This document shows, one piece after another, positions 48,993 to 60,367 of a DNA stretch of 64,000 nucleotides. The stretch comes from Mangifera indica (Eukaryota > Streptophyta > Magnoliopsida > Sapindales > Anacardiaceae). The notes below the pieces were generated by a model. It did no database searches. It saw only the letters and a list, made by a program, of their open reading frames with translations, and was not told the DNA's origin. The stretch spans positions 3,782,001 to 3,846,000 of the forward strand of contig NC_058150.1 of assembly GCF_011075055.1 (NCBI RefSeq), in the 5' to 3' direction. Position 1 is the first letter of the stretch; the number at the start of each line of letters is the position of its first letter. The position numbers and the translations under genes are program-made.

Positions 48993-50480
48993 AAACTATA
49001 ATATTTTTAGTGTCGTTCAGCCGACAAATAAGAAGTCTACAGAGACGTTATTAACTTAGTACTTGGAGAAGTAATAGTATTATTGTGCTAGAAGTTGTAA
49101 GTATTTGTGGCCAGAATGATATAAAAGTTCAATTCCCACTTTTCCATAATTAAGAATTTATACTAATAAAGATTCAGATTATATATGTAATTAAATAAGT
49201 ACAATATGATACCATACAATTTGATTAGTATTATTATCATTGTGTGATCCCAATATAATAAGGGAGAAATTGCATTTTTATTGTAATTACTGAAATTATA
49301 TGAAATGATTTTATGATGATAGGAAACTATTATTGAATGATAGAAAAATTATGAGAGTTATGATGGTTATTAACTTATGTTTCCTCTTTGCTACTTTTGG
49401 ATGAGATTGTGTTTATTTGCTCCTTATTTCAATTTGTGGGCTAATGATGTATTTATCTACTAACTGTTAATTATTTTTTAGGTGTTATATCTAAGAGTTT
49501 GATTGAAAAAAAGTTTTAATCATAAAATAATTACTCTTTAATTTTTTAAGTGCAAACAATGTTTTAAAAACTTTCTATCTCTACATTTGAACGAGTGACA
49601 TGTGGATGACCATGATCTCCTCACTGTGGTAAGGATGACTCTTCTTAAACATTGAATGTCACATGCAAAGGCCATGTTCTCATTGAGTCTATTCAAATGT
49701 TTAGGATGTCTTGTTGATCGCGTCTTGAACTTGTGATTGGATTGATGACGTGTGTCATCGTGTTGTCTTGAACAATTGGGATTGTTTTCCACTCTTTCCT
49801 CAAATGTTTACAAAAAGGACATTGAATCCAATGTATCTTGTCTTGCTGCCTTTGACTGCTTTCAGCCCCTTCAGTGAAACTCTAACCCTCTGAGAGAAGT
49901 TTTCGACATTTTATATTCGATTTTGTACTCGCATCTTCAGAGTTATTCAAGAATGAGTCCTTTCAATTTCACTTGTATTTTTAGTTTGTGTATGTGAATA
50001 GGGTTTTTACCATTTTTTAAGAGAACTATGTAGTATTTTCATGTAGACATATGTATGGTTGGTCATCAATTGGCTTTTTCGGTGACTAATAGTATTAGCT
50101 TATTTTATCCTCATATGTCTTTTGAAACTTCTTCCAATGACAAAGCCCGCTATTATGTTGATTCAAAAAACTCATGTACCAAAAATGTGGCCCTGTTGGT
50201 GAAGAGGAGGAGAGCTCCGAAGTGAGTTGTACTAGAGCTTTCTTTAGAGGTTGACCTAAGGGTCCAGCCTAGTAAGGTTGTTCTTAGTGGCAAAGGAGTG
50301 GAGAAGAATGTTCTTTCACTGGATCTAGGGTTATGGAGCCGATTACTGAATCTAGGTTTTTATTTATTTAATGTGATTAATTTAATCCCCAAAGGAATGA
50401 TTTAGTTCAAATAGAGTTTCTCGTTACTAAAAAAAATGTTATTTCACCTGAAATAGGTATTATATTGGCTAATATAGGTG
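48993..50480 (+). other. Junction spacer and start of duplicated block, unit 2
   Basis: 49163-49420 resembles 40440-40700, and 49780-50480 resembles 39160-39690. The minus-strand frame at 49538-49792 shows no domain. No gene is supported. Confidence 0.45.
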
Positions 50481-50742
50481 TGTCGAAATATATTCGACTT
50501 ATAATTATGGAGATCAAAACTCATATTATACAAAACAAATTGACTTGTATTAAGGTCTAATCTATCACACTTATATATCACTTACTTTTATTATATGTGT
50601 AACTCTTTTCTTTTAGTTTTTAACACCCTCTCTCAAATGTAATCACGCTATTAGGCCTAACATTTTGGTTGAGTTCATTTGGACAAATGTATTGTCACTT
50701 GTATCCAGGAATATTTTAGACTGTTCGGTACATCATCTAGCT

Positions 50743-51124
50743 TGTTCAATTTAAAGCAGACTGAAAACATACCTTACTGAATTTTTAATATGCAAGATTT
50801 CAGCAATTTTCCAGAAAACTGGGCAGCAAAGTTACAGCAAGCTTCAGAAAAACAGGGGAGCAAGTTTTTAGCTTAAAGATGAAAGAAAGAGAGCTGAAAG
50901 ATAAATTTTCGGAAGTCATTTTTCTTCATTAATTAAGGATATTTATACAAAAAGACAAGTACAAAGAAGCCATACCTATGACCATACTTTATATGCAAAA
51001 GTTCCTTAGTTTAAGGTAAGCCACACATATTACTTACTCCAACTAAAGTGACATAATCAAATAACAAAATGCTTAACCAAAAACAGTAAATGAACTACAA
51101 CTTCAATATTCTAGTTTGCTAACA
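50743..51124 (-). repeat. Copia 3' LTR
   Basis: 382-bp long terminal repeat, uninterrupted. It shows the empty site (CAGGGGAGCAAG at about 50857) of the MITE found in the other LTR. Confidence 0.95.
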
Positions 51125-54100
51125 CTCCTCCTTAGAAATTGAAGTTGTTACACCAAGCAAGTGTCTCAATTTTTCAAATTGAGATTTAGCAAGAGGCTTG
51201 GTTAGAATATCAGCAACTTGATCAGTGGAGCTGTAGTGCTTTAAAGTTATTTCTCCTGACTTTTCAGCCTCCCGGATTGCATGAAATTTTACACTTATAT
51301 GTTTGGTTCTTCCATGTTGAATGGGATTCTTAGCTATTGAGATGGCTGATTTATTGTCAACATATATAGTAACACTCTTGGAGAAATGGCAGTCCAAATC
51401 TGTGAGCAGTTTCTTCAACCCAACAGCTTGGTTTGCAGCATTAGCAGCAGCTATATACTCTGATTCAGCTGTGGATTGAGCAACAATCTCCTGTTTTCTT
51501 GAATTCCAGCAAAACATAGCTCCTCCAAAGCAGAAGCAGTATCCAGAGGTACTTTTATAGTCATCTTGGCATCCTGCCCAGTCACTATCTGAGAACCCTA
51601 TCAGCTCATCCTTTTGTTGACAAGAGAACCACAAGCCATAGTCATAGGTGCCTTTGACATACCTTAAAATTCTTTTGGCAATTGACCAGTGGAAGATGCT
51701 TGGTTCTTGCATAAATCTGGAAAGTAAAGAGGTGGCAAACATTAAATCAGGTCTGCTAGAGCACAACTAAAGCAAACATCCCACTAATCTTCTATATTGA
51801 GTGACATCTACTTTTTCAGCTCCATCATTTTTCATAGGCTTTATATTGACAGCAAGTGGAGTGGAAACTAACTTGCAATTTGTCATATGGAACCTGCTCA
51901 GTAAGTCTTTGGCATATCTTTCTTGTGAAATGAAAATTCCATCAGGAAGTTGGAGAATTTCCAGGCCAAGAAAGTACTTCATCAGGCCAAGATTAGACAT
52001 CTCAAACTCCTTTTCCATGCTGAGTTTAAATTCCAACAATTGAGCAACATCTCCTCTTGTCACCAATAAGTCATCAACATACAAGGATACAATAAGTTTA
52101 ACTTCATCATTTTGTCTCTTAATGTACAAGGTAGGTTCACTTTGATTGCATACAAATCCTAGGCTTAGTAAGTGACCATGTATTCTACTATACCAAGCCT
52201 TAGGAGCTTGTTTAAGCCCATAAAGAGCCTTGTGTAACCTATAAACACATTCTTCTTTTCCTGGAATTACAAAGCCTTCAGGTTGATGAACATAAATTTC
52301 CTCATCCAGAATTCCATTCAAGAAGGCTGATTTGACATCAAAATGATGTATCTTCCAACCAGCTTTAGCGGATAAGGCTATTAAAAGCCTAATTGTGTCA
52401 TACCTTGCTACAGGAGCAAAGGTTTCAGAGAAATCAGTCCCAGGTTGCTGCATGTACCCTTTAACCACCAATCTGGCCTTGAGTTTGTTGACTGAACCAT
52501 CAGGTTTCAGTTTTGTTCTGAAAATTTATTTAACTCCAATTGGTTTGTGGCCTGCAGGTTTTTCCACTAAGCTCCAGGTTCCATTTTTTGTGATCATATT
52601 CAATTCCTCCTTCATGGCATTTAACCATTCATTATTTGAGGATGCTTCTTCAAAGTTCTCTGGTTCTTTCAGAGCTAAATTACACCTCCTATAAATGTCA
52701 TCAAGTGACCTCATTCTTGAAGCAGGAACTATCTCATCATTGTTACTTTCATGCAACAAACTTTCAGCCTTGGAAACTGATTCTGAAGAAGTTATGGGCT
52801 GAGAATGGTCATCTAAATTATTTTCCCAGCTCCAAGACTTTGCTTCATCAAATTTAACATTTCTACTAACCACAACACTTGAAGTTTGAGGAAGGAATAT
52901 TCTGTACCCTTTTGAGACTGAACTATAGCCAATAAAAATTCCAATGTCAGCCTTGGAATCCAACTTTGATCTTTTCTCTTGTGGAATAAGGACATAGCAG
53001 ATACAACCAAAGGTTTTTAGATGATCCACTGATGCTTTTCTTCCATGCCATTTTTCAAAAGGAGTAGCATTATCTAATGCTTTGGAAGGCAGCATGTTCA
53101 GTAGGTATATGGCTGTATTGGCAGCTTCTGTCCAAAAACTTTTTGGCAACCTTTTTTCAAATAACAACCATCTTGCCATTTCCATTATTGATCTATTCTT
53201 CCTTTCACTAACCCCATTTTGTTGAGGGGTATAAGGAGTGGTAAGTTGATGGATAATTCCTTCATTTCTACAGTAATCAGCAAATGCATGAGAGGTGTAC
53301 TCACCTCCATTGTCAGTTCTCAGAATTTTGATTTTTGTTGCTGATTGTTTTTCCACTTCCAATTTGAATCTTTTGAAAGTGTCTAGGACTTCACTTTTTA
53401 GCTTGAGAAAGTAACCCCAACAATATCTAGTTAGGTCATCAATGAAGATTAGCATGTATTTGTTTTCATTCAATGATAAGTTATCTATGGGACCACACAA
53501 ATCAGAATGCAGCAGCTGAAGTTTTTCATTTGCTCTCCAACTGCTTTTTGTAAAAGGCAGCCTAGCTTGCTTCCCAAATTGACATACTTCACACAACTTT
53601 TTGGGGTTAATTATAGCAGGCAAATTCAGAACTAGTTCATCATCATGCATACTTTTTAAAGCAGAAAAATTGAAGTGTCCTCGTCTACTATGCCATAATT
53701 TTGATTCATCAACAACTGTGTTTGCTGAATTAGCTTCTGGAAGTGGCCATTTGATAGCAAAATTATTGTCTTTCATATCCACTGACATGACTTCAAGACC
53801 ATTCTTATCAAAAATAAAGCATGTATTATTCTCAAAGTTGAGAGAATATCCATTTTGCATCATTTGACCAACACTCAGCAAATTATGACTTATATTTGGA
53901 ACATAAAGTACATCATGTATGAGTTTGGTACCTTTTGGTGTCTTAACTAGGACTAATCCTTTGCCTTTGACCTCCAGCAAATCTCCATTTCCTATTCTGA
54001 CTTTGGAGCAGAAAGCAGAATCAAGATTGGTGAAAAGTGAAGCATCATGTGTCATATGGCTTGAACAGCCACTGTCAATCAACCAGGCTGTAGGTACTTG

Positions 54101-55081
54101 ATTCTTCTGTAAAACATGACATGAAGCCACAAACAAACTTTCATTTGAGACTTCTTGATTTTCAGCAATTTGAGCTTGCTAAGTATTCTGACCTTGGCTT
54201 GATGGCTTGTTTCTACACACTTTATCAATGTGTCCTTGCTGATTACACAGTCTGCATCTTACATTTGGCCTAAACCAGCAATTGTTTGGAGAATGACCTT
54301 TTCTTTTACAGTAAGGACACAAAGTAAGCTTTCCTTTCTTGTCAATTTGTGACTTGTTCTTATCTCTTTTTTCATCTCTTCTGCCAAAGGATTGTTTCTT
54401 GTTGCCATAATCAGTCCAGTTTTTATCTTGAACTCTCATACTCAAGGCTTGCTCAGTTGAATCTTCCTGTTTTAATGCCCTTCTTTGGTCTTGAGCTTTC
54501 AAGGCATTCAACACCTCAGATAAGGTGAGTTTAGAGAAGTCTTTGGAGTCTTCCAGTGAAGAGATCTTAGCTTCATATCTCTCTGGAACAGTGACAAGTA
54601 TTTTTTCCACAACCCTTTGATCAGAAAGGGTCTCTCCCATTAGCCTGATTTGATTCACCACTTTGAGCACTCGATCTGCATATTCTTTAACTGTTTCAGC
54701 TTCTTTCATCTTCAGCACTTCAAACTCTCTCTTTAGGTTCAAGACATTCATTTGTCTTGACCTCTCATTTCCTAAGGAGTCTTCCTTCAACCTGTCCCAA
54801 GCTTCTTTGGCTGTTTCACATGAGACAATTTTTGTGAAAACAGCATCAGTTACTGCTTGATGGATCATAGACAAGGTTCTAAGACTCTTGGTCATCTCTT
54901 CTTCATGCATTCTGATTTGGTTCAAAGTTGGATTTGGCCCCAAAGGAGAGGGTTGTTTCTCCTCCTCAACATACTGCCACAATCCTAAACCCCTCAAGAA
55001 TGCTTTCATTTTTACTGCCCATATGTGATAGTTCTCACCATTGTATATTGGTGGTGACATAGAAGAAGACAAGGATGCCAT
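51119..55081 (-). pseudogene. Copia gag-pol polyprotein with three in-frame stops
   Basis: A single frame from the ATG at 55081 to the stop at 51119 is interrupted by stops at 54179-54181, 52526-52528 and 51767-51769. Order: gag with the zinc knuckle CRLCNQQGHIDKVC (near 54200-54240); protease/pre-integrase region with WLIDSGCSSHMT; integrase (HSDLCGPI, TDNGGEYTS, YTPQQNGVSERKNR); reverse transcriptase with SLYVDDLLV; RNase H ending VADILTKPLA. All domains are recognisable and there are no frameshifts, so only nonsense changes inactivate it. The final stop overlaps the 3' LTR edge. Confidence 0.95.
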
Positions 55082-55163
55082 GGAGCAATAACTGAGTAAA
55101 TTGTTTTTTTTAAGACTGATTTTTTTTTTTCGGACAAGTTCATACACCCCTTAAGATCTCAAT

Positions 55164-55175
55164 GCTCTGATACCA
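55164..55175 (-). other. Copia primer-binding site
   Basis: TGGTATCAGAGC on the minus strand immediately inside the 5' LTR, complementary to the 3' end of initiator methionine tRNA as in most plant Copia elements. Confidence 0.9.
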
Positions 55176-55907
55176 TGTTCAATTTAAAGCAGACTGAAAA
55201 CATACCTTATTGAATTTTTAATATGCAAGATTTCAGCAATTTTCCAAAAAACTGGGCAGCAAAGTTACAGCAAGCTTTAGAAAAACAGGGGAGTAGGGCT
55301 GGATTCGAGCCGAGCCAGCTCGAGCTCGAGCTCGAGCTCGAGCTCGGCTCAGCTCGGTTAGAGCCCGAAACGAGCCGGGCTCAGCTCGGCTCGATCGAGC
55401 TCGAGCCGAGCCCGAGCTGGCTCGGGTTGGCTCGGTATATTTTTTTATACAAAACGGCGTCGTTTTGATTCATATATATATACAAAACGGTATCGTTTTA
55501 ATATAAAAAACGAGTCGAGCCGAGCCGTTACCGAGCCGAGCTGAAAACGAACCGAACTCGAGCCGAGCCGAACTCAAGCCGACCCTTAAAAAGCCGAGCC
55601 GAGCCCGAGCTTGGCTCGGCTCGAATCCAGCCCTACAAAGGAGCAAGTTTTTAGCTTAAAGATGAAAGAAAGAGAGCTGAAAGATAAATTTTCGGAAGTC
55701 ATTTTTCTTCATTAATTAAGGATACTTATACAAGAAGATAAGTACAAAAAAGCCATACCTATGACCATACTTTATATGCAAAAGTTCCTTAGTTTAAGGT
55801 AAGCCACACATATTACTTACTCCAACTAAAGTGACATAATCAAATAACAAAATGCTTAACCAAAAACAGTAAATGAACTACAACTTCAATATTCTAGTTT
55901 GCTAACA
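55176..55907 (-). repeat. Copia 5' LTR carrying an hAT-type MITE
   Basis: LTR of 382 bp once the 342-bp insertion and one 8-bp duplication are discounted, exactly the length of the other LTR. Confidence 0.95.
55294..55635. mobile_element. hAT-type MITE with GAGCTC palindrome array
   Basis: 342 bp, termini TAGGGCTGGATTCGAGCC and GGCTCGAATCCAGCCCTA, with flanking 8-bp duplication CAGGGGAG (left) and CAAAGGAG (right). The undisturbed LTR shows a single CAGGGGAG. The interior has about six tandem GAGCTC-type hexamers and dense GAGCC/GGCTC inverted words, predicting a very stable foldback. Related to the copy at 14477. Confidence 0.93.
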
Positions 55908-56074
55908 TAGCTTGCGCTCTAATACCATGTCGAAATATATTGAGCATATAAGTGTAAAGATCGAAATTCATATTATACAAAAATAATTTGTTTGTGTTAA
56001 GGTTTAATTCACTGTACTTATATATTACTCACTTTTATTAGATATGAGACTCTTTTCTTTTAGTTTCCAATATG

Positions 56075-56779
56075 ATGAGACAAAATCTTAGGACATAAAA
56101 GATATAGGAGAGCAGTCTTCAAACATGATGTCTAAGCTAGAGTAGATCAATGGTTGATATGGGCTGTCTGCTGATCTGAATGAGCTAAGGGACTACACGG
56201 CTCATAATCCTTCGAAATGATGGACACCATTTTTTGGAGGTGACCTCGGAGTAGCCTTCCTTTTGCACTAATTTGCGAAGAAGATACTCTGTTATTTTGA
56301 GGTTGCTCCATTTTAGGTGTCCTCAATGCATACTGATGCATCCTGGACATGTATGCTTATTATCAGGTCCACGAGATAAGCAACCTCATAGCTAAAGAGT
56401 TAGACTACATTTATGCATTAAAAGAGCATGCCAAGCAACCTGGGTTTTATTTCATGTCTAAGCGAATAGGAAAAGAAACGAAAGGAATCACCCATATAAA
56501 GGATAATATGGTAGCTCTTCGTGCTTCCGCTTCCCTTGTACCGATAGTGTTTGCTTTTTTTTTACAGGTAATCACTCTAGCCCCTTCTTAATGCTCCTTA
56601 CTGCCCCCTCCACCGGGTTGATGTCCGATCCAATTCCGAAAACTTTGGTTTATATTATATAAATAGAGAGAGTAACGGACCAAGATCAAGTAGGATCAAC
56701 CACACATGGGATTTAATGCGTTATAATTAGTGTTCTGAGTATTAGTCAATAAATTACTGTCACTGAATTGATCCAAGAT
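56075..56779 (+). other. Continuation of duplicated spacer block, unit 2
   Basis: Resumes the match to 39690-40000 after the TRIM (GGAGAGCAGTCTTCA, GAGTAGATCAA, GCTAAAGAGTTAGACTACAT). Then 56660-56779 matches 41860-41980 upstream of receptor kinase copy 1. No gene is supported. Confidence 0.55.
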
Positions 56780-57131
56780 TAATTGTCAACTGTTTCAGCT
56801 AGCTAGCACTTGCTTGTAGCTGGCGTTTACCTTACAATATGTGGTGATACTTTCCCCTCCCTTCAACTTCATAGACTTAGATACCTGAATGGTCGTTGGG
56901 TTTTAGAAAATTGGCTTGCAAACGTACGAGCTTAAAATTGACTTCCATACAGAGCTAATTGTCAACTGTTTCAGCTAGCTAGCACTTGCTTGTAGCTGGC
57001 GTTTACCTTACAATATGTGGTGATACTTTCCCCTCCCTTCAACTTCATAGACTTAGATACCTGAATGGTCGTTGGGTTTTAGAAAATTGGCTTGCAAACG
57101 TACGAGCTTAAAATTGACTTCCATACAGAAC
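56780..57131 (+). repeat. 176-bp tandem duplication in the receptor kinase copy 2 promoter
   Basis: 56780-56955 and 56956-57131 are essentially identical (differences seen only at the ends, such as CAGAGC/CAGAAC). The second copy ends 117 bp upstream of the ATG at 57248. Copy 1 of the kinase has a single version of this sequence, split by the nested MITEs. Confidence 0.92.
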
Positions 57132-57247
57132 TATTACTGACCTTGTAAGGTTTGGCTAGGCCTCTCTCTGGAATGGACTGTTATAAATACTCTTACTTAC
57201 GTGTTCAAACGCAACATACTCCTCCAAGTAATTTAGCTCAAACTTCC

Positions 57248-60200
57248 ATGTCTTCGTCTTCCTTGTTTTTCCTTCTTAATGTCTGTTTGGTTACCGTTCT
57301 AGGCTTCAAATGTCTTTTACTTCCAATGGCGTCAGCTTCCCCAAGCCTCAATACAGACAAAGAGGCCTTGCTTTCATTCAAGTCTCAATTAATGAACCTG
57401 GAGCCTTCAAAACTCTTATCTTCCTGGAATAGTAATATCTCTCCTTGCAACTGGACTGGAGTTACCTGCAATGAATTTGGCCACAGAGTCATTGCTCTCA
57501 ATCTATCTGGATTCGGACTCGAAGGAACCATCAGCCCTCATATTACCAATCTTTCCTTTCTTGGTTCCCTTGAGCTCCAAAACAACAAACTTAGAGGAAC
57601 TCTTCCAGCCGAAATAGGTAAACTCTTTCGTTTAAGAGTCTTGAACTTGAGCTCCAACAGCTTGGAAGGAGGGATACCGCTCAATATAAGCAAGTTGACT
57701 ATGCTCCAGGTCCTTGACTTGATGTCAAATAAGATTACAGGAATAATTCCTGAAGAACTCACCCATCTAACCAAGCTTCAGGTTCTGAACTTGGGGCGAA
57801 ATAGTCTTTCCGGTAATATCTCACCGTCCCTATCAAATCTTTCTTCACTTACCAACTTAAACTTGGGCACCAACAGCCTCGGTGGAAGGATACCCAGTGA
57901 TTTAGGCCGTCTTGGAAACCTGAAAGTTCTTGATGTCACCATAAATAATCTCATTGGCACTATTCCTTCTTCCATATACAACATGACGTCTCTAGTTGAT
58001 GTGGCTGTAGCTTCAAACCGACTTCACGGTGAAATTCCATTTGATATTGGGAATAAACTCCCAAATCTTCTAATCTTCAATTATTGCATCAACAATTTCA
58101 CCGGAAGAATTCCAGGGTCTTTGCACAACCTCACTAACATACAAGTTATCCGCATGGCACACAACCTTCTTGAGGGAACAGTGCCACCAGGCCTGGGAAA
58201 TCTTCCATTTCTGAAGATGTACAATATTGGGTTCAACAGGATTGTTAGCTCTGGAGATAACGGCCTTGCATTCATCACTTCTTTAGCAAACATTACTCGT
58301 CTCAACTTCCTTGCCATTGACGGCAATTTGCTTGAAGGTGTGATTCCTGAATCCATTGGCAATCTTTCCAAGGTGCTCTCAAAATTGTACATGGGAGGTA
58401 ATCGCATTTATGGTAAAATAACTACCTCAATTGGTCATCTCAGGAGCTTGACATTGCTAAATTTGAACAACAATTCAATTTCTGGTGGAATCCCGGATGT
58501 AATAGGCCAACTGGAGGAACTACAATATCTGGGTTTGGCTGGAAATCAAATCTCTGGAAGTATCCCAAATTCGCTTGGTAATCTCAGAAAGCTAAACCAG
58601 ATTGATTTATCAAGAAATGAATTGGTGGGTGGAATACCAACTAGTTTTGAGAATCTTCAGAGTCTACTTTCGCTGGACTTATCCAACAACAGGCTCAATG
58701 GAAGCATACCAAAAGAGATTCTAAATCTTCCCAGTTTGAGCACCATCTTAAATTTGTCCCGGAACATCCTGGATGGACCACTGCCTCAAGAAGTTGGGGT
58801 CCTAGAAAATGTTGTTACCATTGACCTCTCTGACAACCGCCTGTCTGGCAATATACCCAGTTCATTCAAAAGCTGTGAAAGCTTGGGGGAACTATTGATG
58901 GCCAACAATAAATTCTCAGGCCCTATCCCAAATACTCTAGGAGAAGTGAAGGGCCTGGAAGTTCTAGACCTCTCCTCAAACCAACTTTCTGGCTCCATTC
59001 CTTCTGACCTTGAGAAACTTGAAGCCCTTCGGTCCTTGAACTTATCATTCAATAATCTGGAAGGAAAAATTCCCAGCAATGGGATTTTTAAAAATATCTC
59101 TAATGTCCATTTAGAAGGAAACCAAAAACTCTGCTGGCATCTGGGATGTGAGAACTCTCAGAGAAATGGAAGACTTAACAAATTTCACATTATCATCATC
59201 GCCCTCTTGCCAACAATAGCAGTGTGTTTTTTTATTGCCTTGGTGATCATAGTGAGGAGAAGAAAAACAAAGGCCAAAGGAGGTTCTGAATCATCAAATG
59301 GAAAGCCTCAAATGGTTACATATAGTGAGCTCCGTCAAGCAACGGGGAATTTTAACCAGCAAAATTTGATTGGGAGTGGGAGCTTCGGGTCAGTATACAA
59401 AGGATGTCTTCCAGAAGGAATTCAAGTTGCCGTCAAGGTTCTTGATGTGGAAAGGACTGGATCCTCGAAGAGCTTTCTTGCTGAATGCCAGGCTTTGAAA
59501 AATGTGAGGCACCGTAATCTTGTTAAACTGATTACTTCATGCTCAAGCTTGGACTTCAGAAACATGGAATTTCTGGCTCTAGTTTATGAGTTCCTCAGTA
59601 ATGGAAGCTTAGCCGACTGGATTCAGGGCCAGAGAAAGAACGAAAATGGCAAGGGACTTTCTTTTCTCCAGAGATTGAATATTTCCATCGATGTTGCTAG
59701 TGCGCTAGACTACCTTCACCATGACTGTGAAATTCCAGTTGTACACTGTGATTTGAAACCCCAAAACATTCTTTTGGATGAAGAAATGACAGCCAAAGTA
59801 GGGGATTTCGGCCTAGCTCGGTTGGTGCATGAGACAAGATCTTCAGTCAGCTCTACAATTGCTGTAAAGGGCACCATCGGTTACATACCTCCAGGTTAGT
59901 GCCATATTAACTCTTTGCTTCATGTTCATATAAACGATTTTTCCAAATTTTCTTGGAAAAGCACAATTATTCCTTTCTTTCATGATGCAGAATACGGTCT
60001 AGGTGAGAAGCCATCAACTGCTGGAGATGTATACAGCTTCGGAGTGATGTTACTGGAACTCTTCACAGGAATGAGTCCAATACAGGAGAGCTTTAAAGGA
60101 GAGCTCAATCTAGTTAAATGGGTTGAATTAAATTTTCCCGAAAACGTGGTGCTGGTTTTAGACGCTGAGCTGAACAATCTGCAACTTCAAACTCAAGGCC

Positions 60201-60367
60201 AAAGCATAAACCCAGAAACACAAAATGATTGTTTGATAACAATTTTTGGAGTGGGACTTTCCTGCACCAAAGAGTCACCTGACAGTCGCCTCAGCATCAG
60301 AGAAGCTCTGCGCAGTTTGACAACTGCTAGAAGCAGCTTTCTTAAGCAGGTGCCAATTCAGAAATGA
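57248..60367 (+). CDS. LRR-XII receptor-like serine/threonine kinase, copy 2, intact
   Basis: Plasma-membrane receptor kinase of LRR subfamily XII (the group of FLS2, EFR, Xa21 and At3g47570-like proteins, many sensing microbial patterns); ligand unknown. Exons 57248-59894 and 59991-60367 give 1007 aa. The ATG at 57248 begins a good signal peptide (about 1-31); the upstream open frame lacks one. Order: LRR N-terminal domain (KEALLSFKSQL, W..S..PCNWTGVTC), about 22 leucine-rich repeats to residue about 610, membrane helix about 646-669, kinase from about 700 with GSGSFGSVYKG (G709), VAVKVLD, HCDLKPQN (D835) and DFG (D853). Cys before the catalytic Asp makes it non-RD, as usual for immune receptors. 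The single intron splits the P-E-Y-G motif, the position usual in this subfamily. Confidence 0.95.

Larger units (their letters stand above)
50743..55907 (-). mobile_element. Ty1/copia LTR retrotransposon, full length
   Basis: LTRs at 50743-51124 (382 bp) and 55176-55907 (382 bp plus a 342-bp MITE and its 8-bp duplication) start TGTTCAATTTAAAGC and end GTTTGCTAACA. A perfect 5-bp target duplication TAGCT flanks it (50738-50742, 55908-55912). The primer-binding site TGGTATCAGAGC (initiator tRNA-Met type) is at 55164-55175 on minus. LTRs differ at only a handful of positions, suggesting a fairly young insertion. Confidence 0.96.
50481..56069 (-). mobile_element. TRIM-like retroelement, interrupted by a Copia element
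   Basis: Two short direct repeats of about 145 bp (50481-50625 and 55928-56069), both starting TGTCGAAATATATT on the plus strand and sharing AACTCTTTTCTTTTAGTTT-like ends. Read on minus, the right copy is followed by a primer-binding site TGGTATTAGAGC (55916-55927) and the left copy is preceded by a purine tract (GAGAGAGGG). Without the Copia insert the interior is only about 130 bp, the size of a TRIM. Flanking duplication is degenerate (AGGTG/ATATG). Confidence 0.7.

Noticed and set aside
49538..49792. 84-aa minus-strand frame between the duplicated units
   Set aside because: No domain and no counterpart in unit 1.
57152..57247. Longer N-terminus for receptor kinase copy 2
   Set aside because: The open frame begins at a TTG. 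An in-frame ATG at 57173 would place a polar 25-residue stretch before the signal peptide; copy 1 begins at the equivalent of 57248.
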